Source: an uncultured Butyricicoccus sp. (lineage in GTDB: Bacteria; Bacillota; Clostridia; Oscillospirales; Butyricicoccaceae). From it: a stretch of 6,885 nt of DNA. Below are positions 1 to 5,590 of this stretch, one piece after another; positions within the stretch are counted from its first letter, which is position 1, and each line of letters starts with the position of its first letter. The stretch covers positions 1-6,885 of the forward strand of contig USLE01000065.1 in NCBI GenBank assembly GCA_900555465.1. The letters are read 5' to 3'. The position numbers were made by a program, and so were the translations under genes. The notes under the pieces are model-generated. The model was not told the origin of the DNA. It did no database searches and saw only the letters and a list, made by a program, of their open reading frames with translations.

Positions 1-566
1 AGCAGCTGGATGACCAGGTGCATCAGGTACTCCGAACCCGCGCCGACCAGAATGTTGTCCGGCGAGATATTGATGCCGCGAAAGTCATACAGATACCGCG
101 CGATCTGCTCACGCAGCTCGGCCGCGCCGCACGGGTCGGTCGCGCGCAGCAGGCGGTCGGAGTATTCACTCAGCACGCTGCGCGACAGCCGCGCCCACGT
201 TGCGAACGGGAAACACTCCGTATCCACGATATTCGTGCGGAAATCGTACTTGCAGTCGTCCGCCGGCGCGGCATGCGTATGCGGCGCCGCCACTTTGGGC
301 GCCTGCGGCTGTGCGGAGACGGCCAGCTGCTTCTGCACGAAATACCCGCGCCGCGGCTCGGAGACGATATAGCCTTCCGCGAGCAGCTGGCCGTAGGCGG
401 TCTCCACCGTGATCTGGCTGACGCGCAGATTCGCGGCCAGCTGGCGCTTGCTCGGCAGGCGAGTGCCGCCCGCGAGCGTACCGGACATGATGTCCGCGCG
501 CACGGCGCGGTAGAGCTGCTCGTATAAGGGTGTTTTGCTGTGCGGGTCAAGGTGGTAGGTGAGCAT
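1..566 (-). CDS. MocR/PdxR-type GntR-aminotransferase transcriptional regulator, C-terminus beyond window
   Basis: The first 188 codons of a gene that runs off the left edge are visible. Residues about 10-77 form a GntR-type winged helix: PLYEQLYRAVRADIMSG, then LPSKRQLAANLRVSQITVETAY, then LLAEGYIVSEPRRGYFV. A variable Ala/Pro-rich linker spans about 80-105. From about 106 a fold-type I aminotransferase-like domain begins (FPFATWARLSR, then AAELREQIARYL, then ILVGAGSEYLM). This order defines MocR regulators, usually about 460-480 residues, which bind pyridoxal phosphate; the PLP lysine lies outside the window. The start at 566 is set by AAAGGAGG (574-581 complement) seven bases upstream; the ATG at 573 is out of frame. 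The gene is divergent from the 80-residue membrane protein. PdxR members control vitamin B6 synthesis and others control GABA or taurine use; the target here cannot be told. Confidence 0.92.
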   Translation of the reverse strand, partial: MLTYHLDPHSKTPLYEQLYRAVRADIMSGTLAGGTRLPSKRQLAANLRVSQITVETAYGQLLAEGYIVSEPRRGYFVQKQLAVSAQPQAPKVAAPHTHAAPADDCKYDFRTNIVDTECFPFATWARLSRSVLSEYSDRLLRATDPCGAAELREQIARYLYDFRGINISPDNILVGAGSEYLMHLVIQL

Positions 567-585
567 CCGTCATCCTCCTTTGCGC

Positions 586-614
586 TTGTCCCTCCGGACG
601 GCGCATGGTATAAT
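586..614 (+). promoter_or_regulatory. Sigma-A-type promoter for the zinc-ribbon membrane protein
   Basis: A perfect -10 TATAAT at 609-614 is preceded by an extended -10 TGG (606-608). A -35-like TTGTCC lies at 586-591 with a 17-base spacer. It sits 31 bases before the ATG at 645. The same short gap (574-644) must hold the promoter of the divergent MocR gene, for which no clear boxes were found. Confidence 0.75.
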
Positions 615-644
615 GGGGTTAAGGAATCAGTGGGAGGGTTGCTT

Positions 645-887
645 ATGTCGCTCAAGCATCGTTTTTTCATCATGTGCGGGGCATTCGCCGCGGGGATACT
701 GATCGCCCTGCTCTGCGAGCTTTGGCCAGCGTTGTCAGTGCTAATTCCGATCGGCGCTCTGCTGCCAGTGGGCGGCATCGTCTGGGGCGTCATTAGCATC
801 CGCTGCCCGCATTGCGATGCATTTTTGTTCCGCTGCTATTTGACGCCCTACTGCCCGCATTGCGGCAAGGAGCTGGACTGGAGTTGA
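645..887 (+). CDS. Small two-TM membrane protein with C-terminal zinc ribbon, function unknown
   Basis: This 80-residue protein is not one I recognise. After a short basic start (MSLKHR) there are two hydrophobic segments, about residues 7-26 and 30-50. A cytoplasmic tail follows with two CPHC knuckles, C54/C57 and C70/C73, separated by 12 residues, which is a classic four-cysteine zinc ribbon. The start at 645 is supported by GGGAGG at 632-637, seven bases upstream, and by the promoter at 586-614. The reading frame is open back to 540, but that extension would begin upstream of the promoter. The gene is divergent from the MocR regulator and could be its target, although MocR targets are usually metabolic genes. 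Its stop lies two bases from the stop of the convergent DUF5655-like gene. Confidence 0.85.
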   Translation: MSLKHRFFIMCGAFAAGILIALLCELWPALSVLIPIGALLPVGGIVWGVISIRCPHCDAFLFRCYLTPYCPHCGKELDWS

Positions 888-889
888 CC

Positions 890-1267
890 TCACTTGGCCG
901 CCGCAAATGCGGCGGCCTCTTTGATCCAGCCCAGCAGTTCGTCGTCGAGCTGCCCTTCGTCCGCAATCAGCATATGGTGCGTCCAGCGGTTGGGGTACGG
1001 CTCGGTCGCGACCCAGATGCGCGGCGAATCCACCCGATAGGACAGGCCGAAGCTGACGACGATGGTCGGCTGCTGCACCTTGCGGCGCGGCAGGGAGACA
1101 AAGGCGAATCCGTGCCGGTTTTCAAGGGTGATCTGGGTTTTCTGCACACGGATGTGCGTATCCGGGCAGGCGGCCAGCGCCTTGCGCGCGAAATCCTGAT
1201 AGAGCGCAAGCTCGCGCGGCCGGCGGTCGAAAAACTGCATGGCATCGATATTCGTAAAATCCGGCAT
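890..1267 (-). CDS. DUF5655 domain-containing protein
   Basis: This 125-residue soluble protein matches DUF5655 as I remember the family, with the core VQKTQITLENRHGFAFVSLP (about residues 38-58) followed by a strand-rich stretch ending in the YPNRWTHHM segment. The biochemical role of DUF5655 is not established; it occurs alone or fused to other domains. The start at 1267 is chosen because GGAGGGG lies about six bases upstream and the promoter at 1302-1330 reads directly into it. The open frame continues to 1558, but that extension would begin upstream of the promoter and overlap the AEC gene. The gene converges with the 80-residue protein, two bases apart, and its final codons (EAAAFAAAK) carry the hairpin that probably ends that transcript. 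Confidence 0.8.
   Translation of the reverse strand: MPDFTNIDAMQFFDRRPRELALYQDFARKALAACPDTHIRVQKTQITLENRHGFAFVSLPRRKVQQPTIVVSFGLSYRVDSPRIWVATEPYPNRWTHHMLIADEGQLDDELLGWIKEAAAFAAAK
896..922 (+). terminator. Intrinsic terminator-like hairpin after the zinc-ribbon gene
   Basis: GGCCGCCGC (896-904) pairs perfectly with GCGGCGGCC (909-917) around an AAAT loop, followed by TCTTT. It starts eight bases after the stop of the plus-strand gene and lies within the last codons of the convergent gene. The U-run is short, so efficiency is uncertain. Confidence 0.5.
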
Positions 1268-1289
1268 GAAAAATCCCCTCCAAACTGGC

Positions 1290-1306
1290 ATTGTTATTAT
1301 TACAAT
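1290..1306. promoter_or_regulatory. 17-bp dyad, candidate operator over the -10 box
   Basis: ATTGTTATTATTACAAT has dyad symmetry ATTGTnATnATnACAAT, with 14 of 17 positions symmetric. It overlaps the -10 hexamer and initiation region of the DUF5655-like gene, a position suited to repression. Its 7-1-7 architecture resembles Fur/PerR-family boxes (PerR TTATAATnATTATAA) with three differences in the 14 defined positions. The regulator is unknown. Confidence 0.45.
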
Positions 1307-1330
1307 ACCAGCCCAGAGGGGCAATGTCAA
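1302..1330 (-). promoter_or_regulatory. Strong promoter of the DUF5655-like gene
   Basis: On the minus strand there is a perfect -35 TTGACA (1330-1325), a 17-base spacer, an extended -10 TGG (1310-1308) and a -10 TATTGT (1307-1302). The start codon is 35 bases downstream. A dyad at 1290-1306 overlaps the -10 and the likely transcription start. Confidence 0.75.
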
Positions 1331-1355
1331 GGCGGCGCTTTCGCGCCGCCTTTTT
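1329..1355. terminator. Hairpin after the AEC transporter gene
   Basis: A perfect 10-bp stem (1329-1338 with 1343-1352) around TTTC has GGCGGCGC as its core. It begins two bases past the AEC stop codon. The strong T-run (1351-1355) is on the plus strand. In the minus-strand transcript the 3' flank is UUGACAUU, a weak U-tract, so termination of the AEC transcript is plausible but not textbook. The same flank supplies the -35 box of the DUF5655-like gene. Confidence 0.6.
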
Positions 1356-1356
1356 C

Positions 1357-2307
1357 TCATATCAATCCCATTGTGCGCAGGATGAACAGCGTCACCGTCA
1401 GCGTGACCGCGCTCAGCGCGGTGCTCAGCACCACGATGGACGCGGAAAGCACATGGTCGCCGCCCATGTTTTTCGCCATCACATAGCCCGAGACCGTGCT
1501 CGGCGCGCCGCACAGGATGACCAGCGCAACCATCGCCTGATCGCGGAAGCCCATCCACGCGGCGATGGGCAGGAAGATCACCGGCAGCAGCACCAGCTTG
1601 ATGAAGGTCGCGGCGCAGGTCGGCCCCAGCTTTTTGATCGCCTTTGCGCCCTCAAAGCCCGCGCCGATGCTGATGAGCGCCACCGGTGTGGCGCAGCCCG
1701 CGAGCATATCCAGCCCCTTGGCGATCATGGGCGGGAAATCCACCGACAGCAGCGAAAACGGCAGGCCCGCCAGAATACCGAGAATGATCGGGTTGGTGAT
1801 GATGCCGCCCAGCGTGCGGCTGACTACGCCGCGGCGCTCGATTCCCTTTTCCTGCGGCGCAGTCACGGTCAGCACCAGCACGGAAAAGATGTTGTACAGC
1901 GGCACGCTCGCCACGATCATCAGCGGCACCAGCCCGGCGTCGCCGTACAGGTTCTGCACGAATGCCACGCCCAAAATCGCCTGCGAGCCGCGGAACGCGC
2001 CCTGCGTGAATGCGCCGACCATGCTCTTGTCCGGCAGCAGCTTTGCCGCGCCCAGCCAGATCGCGAAAAAGTATACGGTCGTGATGCCCGCACAGAACAG
2101 GAAGAATTTGAGGTCAAACTGTTCGGTGATGCGCCCCGCCGCAATATCGCGGAACAGCAGGATGGGCAGCAGCACCTTGAACGCCAGCTTGTCCAGATCC
2201 GCCAGCGTCTGCGGCGCAAAAAAATGCCGCCCGCGCAGCAGGCGGCCCAGCAGGATGATCGCAAAGATCGGGACAGTCGCGTTCAGGCAGAAGATCAGGT
2301 TATCCAT
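1357..2307 (-). CDS. AEC-family (auxin efflux carrier) membrane transporter
   Basis: This 316-residue protein has about ten hydrophobic segments in two halves and matches the AEC family (Mem_trans, PF03547), whose usual length is 300-320. Recognisable parts are the opening LNATVPIFAIILLGRLL, the first-half segment LDKLAFKVLLPILLFRDIA, the central FRGSQAILGVAFVQNLYGD, and the closing GAPSTVSGYVMAKNMGGDH. Bacterial AEC carriers move organic acids such as malate, malonate or aromatic acids across the inner membrane; the substrate cannot be read from sequence. The ATG at 2307 overlaps the stop of the MarR gene by eight bases, so the two are translationally coupled. The transporter is presumably under that regulator. 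Confidence 0.9.
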   Translation of the reverse strand: MDNLIFCLNATVPIFAIILLGRLLRGRHFFAPQTLADLDKLAFKVLLPILLFRDIAAGRITEQFDLKFFLFCAGITTVYFFAIWLGAAKLLPDKSMVGAFTQGAFRGSQAILGVAFVQNLYGDAGLVPLMIVASVPLYNIFSVLVLTVTAPQEKGIERRGVVSRTLGGIITNPIILGILAGLPFSLLSVDFPPMIAKGLDMLAGCATPVALISIGAGFEGAKAIKKLGPTCAATFIKLVLLPVIFLPIAAWMGFRDQAMVALVILCGAPSTVSGYVMAKNMGGDHVLSASIVVLSTALSAVTLTVTLFILRTMGLI

Positions 2308-2764
2308 GCGCTTCGCCCCCCATCGCGGCCTCCTCCTGCCGGAAAAAGTCCTGCAATTTCTCCAGGCTCTGCGCCAGGACCGCAGCCTGCTCCGGGGAGA
2401 GCGTTTCCATCACGGACGCGATCATGCGCTGGTGGAACGCCTTGTGATATTCGTAAGCCGCGCGGCCTTTCGCGGTCAGCACGATGTTGACCACCCGGCG
2501 GTCCTCCGCGCTGCGCACCCGCCGGATCAGCCCCTTGGCCTCCAGCTTATCGCAGGCGACCGTCACCGTAGCCAGCGTGACGCCGATCGACTTTGCCAGC
2601 TCACCCATGCGCACCGGCTCGCGCGCGCCGATCTTTTCGATGATGTGGATCTCGGTGATCGAGATCGTGCTGCCCAGACCGCCCGCCATCGTGCGCTCCT
2701 CAATTTTATTGATGCGGCCGAATACATCGACCAGAAAGGAATTGAGCTGCTCTGCGCTGGCCAT
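2300..2764 (-). CDS. MarR-family transcriptional regulator, FabT-like
   Basis: This 154-residue protein has the MarR layout. An N-terminal dimerisation helix carries FGRINKIEERT, a winged helix spans about 34-100, and C-terminal helices complete the dimer interface. The recognition region is GVTLATVTVACDKLEAKGL, and the wing carries the family signature SAEDRRVVNIVLTAKG. The segments KIEERT, SITEIHIIEKIG and EDRRVVNIVLT closely resemble FabT, the MarR-type repressor of fatty acid synthesis in Firmicutes, but the partner gene here is an AEC transporter. The start at 2764 has AAAGGCGG seven bases upstream. A promoter and an AGTTA/TAACT dyad lie just ahead, so autoregulation is likely. Its ligand is unknown. 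Confidence 0.88.
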   Translation of the reverse strand: MASAEQLNSFLVDVFGRINKIEERTMAGGLGSTISITEIHIIEKIGAREPVRMGELAKSIGVTLATVTVACDKLEAKGLIRRVRSAEDRRVVNIVLTAKGRAAYEYHKAFHQRMIASVMETLSPEQAAVLAQSLEKLQDFFRQEEAAMGGEAHG

Positions 2765-2784
2765 GCCCGCACCGCCTTTCCGTC

Positions 2785-2801
2785 AGTTAATTAAGCTAAC
2801 T
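2785..2801. promoter_or_regulatory. Probable MarR operator
   Basis: AGTTAGCTTAATTAACT (minus strand) has dyad symmetry AGTTAnnTnAnnTAACT over 17 bp. It begins three bases downstream of the -10 box and ends 20 bases before the MarR start codon. Length and the AGTT/AACT ends resemble known FabT palindromes (AGTTTGAnnnTCAAACT type), and the position fits autorepression. Confidence 0.55.
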
Positions 2802-2803
2802 AA

Positions 2804-2832
2804 ATATTAGCATAGCAAAGCGAAAAAAGCAA
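2804..2832 (-). promoter_or_regulatory. Promoter of the MarR-AEC operon
   Basis: On the minus strand TTGCTT (2832-2827) serves as -35. After 17 bases comes an extended -10, TGC plus TAATAT (2812-2804). The hexamers are imperfect, but the TGN extension and spacing are good. The operator-like dyad follows immediately. Confidence 0.55.
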
Positions 2833-2857
2833 CTGCCTGCATAGGGGCGCCCCTGCC

Positions 2858-3394
2858 TCAGACCAGCGCAGCGGCGGCGATCCCGGCGCGCAGCAGCGCG
2901 CTCAGCATGGCGATCAGCACGCACAGCGCATACTGCACGCGGCAGGCGCGCAGCGAATACCGGCCGGCGGCCTCCCCGCTCTGCCAGACCATCGCGCATG
3001 CAGCGAGCAGCGCGGACACGCTGAACACCGCGGGCAGCCCCGCGGCGAGGAGCGAAAGCAGCACGTCCTCCCCCTGCCCGATGCTGACGGCGACCGTCAG
3101 CGCGAGCACGAAGCCGCGCGCGGCCGCCAGCGCGGACAGGCACAGCGCCGCGGGCCGCAGCAGCGCGCACACCAGCGGCAGCACCAGCCACAGCGCCGCG
3201 CAGAGCACGCTTTTCAGCACCTGCTCCGGCAGCGCGGACAGCATGGCGGTCAGCTCGACCGCGCTGTCCCCCTCGCTGGCATGCAGGCCGGTCAGGCCGC
3301 CCGCGAGCGCGCCGCACAAAAACATAGCGCACAGGAACAGGAACGCCGGCGTCCGCACCAGAGAATCAAAAAAACCGAGAATATGCTGTTTCAT
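2858..3394 (-). CDS. SpoIIM-like polytopic membrane protein
   Basis: This 178-residue, very hydrophobic protein has about five predicted membrane segments (roughly residues 17-37, 57-77, 81-104, 109-133 and 154-176). Its plan recalls the SpoIIM/DUF95 family: a first segment ending in small residues (CGALAGGLTG), a soluble loop, then a core containing ARGFVLALTVAVSIG and LLSLLAAGLPAVFSVSALL. The family match is by pattern only, and a role in sporulation cannot be claimed. The start at 3394 has a perfect AAGGAGG six bases upstream. The gene follows the Rossmann-like gene by 60 bases, with no separate promoter seen. Its start region lies inside the loop of an 18-bp RNA hairpin followed by seven U residues. 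Confidence 0.6.
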   Translation of the reverse strand: MKQHILGFFDSLVRTPAFLFLCAMFLCGALAGGLTGLHASEGDSAVELTAMLSALPEQVLKSVLCAALWLVLPLVCALLRPAALCLSALAAARGFVLALTVAVSIGQGEDVLLSLLAAGLPAVFSVSALLAACAMVWQSGEAAGRYSLRACRVQYALCVLIAMLSALLRAGIAAAALV

Positions 3395-3440
3395 ACGTCT
3401 CCTCCTTAGGGAAGGTCATAGAACAGCATATTCCCGGTTC
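3368..3440 (-). promoter_or_regulatory. Terminator-like hairpin enclosing the start of the SpoIIM-like gene
   Basis: In the minus-strand transcript AACCGGGAATATGCTGTT (3439-3422) pairs along all 18 positions with AACAGCATATTCTCGGTT (3390-3373), using one G-U pair (3434/3378), with one further G-U possible at the base (3440/3372). The loop of 31 nt (3391-3421) contains the AAGGAGG and the AUG. The 3' arm is coding and is followed directly by seven U residues (3374-3368). This has the shape of an intrinsic terminator or attenuator placed at the start of a gene. Function is inference. Confidence 0.6.
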
Positions 3441-3454
3441 GGTCCGGTTAGAAC

Positions 3455-3946
3455 TCAGCCCTCTTCGTTGATCAGGTCGCACATCGCGTTCACCAGATCC
3501 CGGCAGGGCTGGTGCAGGAACAGGCGCGCCTTCTGACTGATCTCGTAGGTCGCATACAGCTTGCCGTTTTCATCGCGGTGCAGCACAGCAGCGATGAACT
3601 CGGTCGCAGCGGCGATGCGGTCGGTCAGGTAGGCCAGATTGACCTGCTCGCTGTCGCACACGGTCACGACCACACGCTTCTGCGAGCTGCTCGAGATCTT
3701 GGCGAGCTCGGTCGGCATCTCCCGTTTGGAGGCGGCGACGAGCACGATCTCACTCTTGATCATTGCGGACAGGTCGTCCTCGCACACGCTGACAGCGTAT
3801 CCCTCCGCCGCCTGGCAGGCAGCTTTATTTTTAGCAGATAAAAAAAGGTTGCGCGGCGGGATGACTTCCTTGGCGAGGATCGCCTTCACCAGTTTCGGCA
3901 TATAGATACCTTCACCAACCACGGATACCATTACGTTCTGCGGCAT
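3455..3946 (-). CDS. Orphan Rossmann protein resembling the N-terminal domain of pyrroline-5-carboxylate reductase
   Basis: This 163-residue protein resembles the NAD(P)-binding half of ProC-type reductases (F420-oxidoreductase family). It has VSVVGEGIYMPKLVKAIL, then IPPRNLFLSAKN, VSVCEDD, and SEIVLVAASK, in the order seen in ProC. The nucleotide loop is degenerate (G11-E-G13-I-Y-M16; the third glycine is absent). The ProC C-terminal dimerisation and substrate domain (total usually about 265) is missing, so proline synthesis is unlikely. A non-catalytic or regulatory role is possible. The start at 3946 follows AAAGGAG by ten bases; the in-frame ATG at 3973 lies upstream of that site and is rejected. 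It has its own promoter and is followed by the SpoIIM-like gene. Confidence 0.65.
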   Translation of the reverse strand: MPQNVMVSVVGEGIYMPKLVKAILAKEVIPPRNLFLSAKNKAACQAAEGYAVSVCEDDLSAMIKSEIVLVAASKREMPTELAKISSSSQKRVVVTVCDSEQVNLAYLTDRIAAATEFIAAVLHRDENGKLYATYEISQKARLFLHQPCRDLVNAMCDLINEEG

Positions 3947-3990
3947 ATCATGACATCTCCTTTGACAGGACATTTGAAAATACAGTGCTC

Positions 3991-4020
3991 ATTATACGCC
4001 ACAAAACAGGCCTTTTGCAA
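3991..4020 (-). promoter_or_regulatory. Promoter of the Rossmann-like gene
   Basis: A perfect TATAAT (3996-3991) with a -35-like TTGCAA (4020-4015) and an 18-base spacer lies 45 bases before the start codon at 3946. The spacer contains the dyad CAAAAGGCCTGTTTTG (4017-4002), which could be a protein-binding site. The boxes separate this gene from the maturase operon upstream. Confidence 0.7.
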
Positions 4021-4058
4021 CTGGTTTAACACATTCTTTGCACAATTTGGCACTATGA

Positions 4059-5429
4059 CTAATCCGCACAGATCTTCTCTGCCGCTTTCAGATAAATTGC
4101 ACACTCGAGGCGTTTGCGCTCCATCTCGCAGCCGAGGTCATACGAGTCATTCATGTCGTGGTTCATGTTGTAGTTCGCCGCCGAGCAGCCGCCCGAGCAG
4201 TAGAACTTTGCCCAGCACTTCTGGCACTTGGGACGGGTGTAGATGTTCATGCCCGCGAATTTGGTCGCGATCTCCATATCAAACGACTGGTCGAGCACGC
4301 TGCCCTGCTTGAACTCGTCCTTGCCGACAAACTGGTGGCAGGGATAGATATCGCCGTCCGGCGTAACGGCCACATACTCATAGCCCGCGCCGCAGCCGCG
4401 CAGGCGCTTGACCACGCACGGCCCCTGGTCCAGGTCAACCATGAAGTGGAAGAAGCTGAACGGCTTGCCCTGCTTGCGGCGCTCGAGCATGATCTCGGTC
4501 AGGCGGTCATACTCGGCCTCGATCCTCGGCAGGTCGGCCTCGGTCAGGTCGTAGCCGCAGCCCGGATCGGCGGTCACCGGCTCGACCGAGAGGCGGTCAA
4601 AGCCTGCGTCCGCGATGTGAACCACGTCGTTGGCAAAGTCCAGATTGTGCGAGGTGAACGTACCGCGCGCATAGTAATCCTTCTGCGGGTCGCGCGCATC
4701 CACCAGCGCCTTGAACTTGGGCACGATCACGTCATAGCTGCCCGCGCCGGACACGGTCTTGCGGAAGTCATCGTTGACCTCCGGGCGGCCGTCGAGCGAG
4801 AGCACGACGTTATCCATGTTTTCGTTGATGTACGCCCGCTTGTCCTCATCGAGCAGCAGGCCGTTGGTCGTGATGGTGAAGCGGAACTTCTTGTCGAACT
4901 TCTCCTCCAGGCTGCGCGCATAGTCCACCGTCTGCACGACCGTGTCCCACGCCATCAGCGGCTCGCCGCCGAAGAAGTCCACCTCAATATTGTGCCGCTT
5001 GCCCGAGCGCGCGATGACAAAGTCGATCGCCTTCCTGGCGATCTCGGGCGGCATGATCTTGCGGCCCTGGCCAAAGTCGCCCGTGGACGCGAAGCAGTAG
5101 GTGCAGCGCAGGTTGCAGTCGTGCGCCACATGCAGGCAGAGCGCCTTGACCGGCGCGCCGACCGGGATGTACCTGCTGACGTCGATGTAATCGTCCTCCG
5201 CGAACAGCTGGCCCGCCTTCTTGAGCTCGTACAGCTCGCCGTACGCCTCGCGCACCTCGTCCGCCGGATACTGTTTGAGCGCGTCCACCACGGACTGCGG
5301 GCACGCCTCCGCCATATTCTCGTCGATCAGGCCGGATACCGCGTAGCTGATGTCATCCAGCACATGCACTGCACCGGAGTTGACATCGAGCACAAAGTTC
5401 AGCCCGTTTTTTTGATAACGATGAATCAT
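4059..5429 (-). CDS. scfB: SCIFF peptide radical SAM maturase (thioether-forming)
   Basis: This 456-residue radical SAM/SPASM enzyme installs thioether crosslinks in the SCIFF precursor. The N-terminus (MIHRYQKNGLNFVLDVNSGA, to about 90) is the precursor-binding RRE region and is characteristic of this family. The SAM cluster motif is CNLRCTYC (C105, C109, C112), followed by FFGGEP (152-157) for SAM binding. The SPASM region has further cysteines at C338, C346, C364, C402, C405, C411, C415 and C434, enough for two auxiliary 4Fe-4S clusters as in the structurally known CteB. The start at 5429 is chosen by family alignment; GGAGG lies 12 bases upstream, and the in-frame ATG at 5471 falls inside a hairpin. 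It lies 257 bases downstream of the precursor gene with a terminator between, and no promoter of its own was found. Confidence 0.95.
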   Translation of the reverse strand: MIHRYQKNGLNFVLDVNSGAVHVLDDISYAVSGLIDENMAEACPQSVVDALKQYPADEVREAYGELYELKKAGQLFAEDDYIDVSRYIPVGAPVKALCLHVAHDCNLRCTYCFASTGDFGQGRKIMPPEIARKAIDFVIARSGKRHNIEVDFFGGEPLMAWDTVVQTVDYARSLEEKFDKKFRFTITTNGLLLDEDKRAYINENMDNVVLSLDGRPEVNDDFRKTVSGAGSYDVIVPKFKALVDARDPQKDYYARGTFTSHNLDFANDVVHIADAGFDRLSVEPVTADPGCGYDLTEADLPRIEAEYDRLTEIMLERRKQGKPFSFFHFMVDLDQGPCVVKRLRGCGAGYEYVAVTPDGDIYPCHQFVGKDEFKQGSVLDQSFDMEIATKFAGMNIYTRPKCQKCWAKFYCSGGCSAANYNMNHDMNDSYDLGCEMERKRLECAIYLKAAEKICAD

Positions 5430-5460
5430 TTTTCTATATTTCCTCCGATATACAGGAACA

Positions 5461-5480
5461 AGGCGCGCCACGGCGCGCCT
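5461..5480. repeat. Perfect inverted repeat before the maturase
   Basis: AGGCGCGCC (5461-5469) and GGCGCGCCT (5472-5480) form a GC-rich stem that ends 15 bases upstream of the maturase GGAGG. No U-run follows on the minus strand. It may block 3' decay or shape the leader of the maturase message. Confidence 0.6.
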
Positions 5481-5524
5481 CAGTCAATCCAAACATTCCC
5501 GCGCCGCAGCGCGGATGAAATGGA

Positions 5525-5547
5525 AAGCGGCGGTATAACCGCCGCTT
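5525..5547. repeat. Second hairpin downstream of the SCIFF terminator
   Basis: AAGCGGCGGT (5525-5534) pairs perfectly with ACCGCCGCTT (5538-5547) around a three-base loop. On the minus strand it is followed by TTCC only, so it is a weak terminator at best. It may act as a backup or as a barrier to 3' decay. Confidence 0.6.
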
Positions 5548-5550
5548 GAC

Positions 5551-5581
5551 AAAAAAGTCAGGACAAGCGCCTGACTTTTTT
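5551..5581 (-). terminator. Strong bidirectional terminator between SCIFF precursor and maturase
   Basis: AAAAAAGTCAGG (5551-5562) pairs with CCTGACTTTTTT (5570-5581) around a seven-base loop. The U-run is present on both strands. It lies 105 bases after the precursor stop codon and should end most precursor transcripts, leaving the maturase to readthrough. Confidence 0.8.
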
Positions 5582-5590
5582 CACAAACCG

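Noticed and set aside
1291..2490. Long plus-strand open frame opposite the AEC transporter
   Set aside because: Its translation is rich in Arg, Gln and His with no domain pattern, and the minus strand carries a clear transporter with start signals. It is an antisense shadow of GC-rich coding DNA.
2843..2854. Palindrome AGGGGCGCCCCT followed by a T6 run downstream of the SpoIIM-like gene
   Set aside because: The palindrome leaves little room for a loop and lies 14 bases from the T-run, so it is a poor terminator. Some 3' end function is possible but not supported.
3947..3973. Upstream ATG for the Rossmann-like gene
   Set aside because: It precedes the AAAGGAG site, and the added residues read through that Shine-Dalgarno; the fold begins properly after the ATG at 3946.
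4002..4017. Dyad CAAAAGGCCTGTTTTG in the promoter spacer
   Set aside because: Only five symmetric base pairs per arm around a six-base centre; it could be an operator but is too weak to list alone.
5430..5471. Upstream extension of the maturase to the ATG at 5471
   Set aside because: The extra residues are not typical of the family, they read through the GGAGG site, and the ATG lies in a perfect inverted repeat.
4158..5549. Long plus-strand open frame opposite the SCIFF maturase
   Set aside because: Composition is Arg/Val/His-rich without motifs, and it lies wholly antisense to a well supported radical SAM gene.
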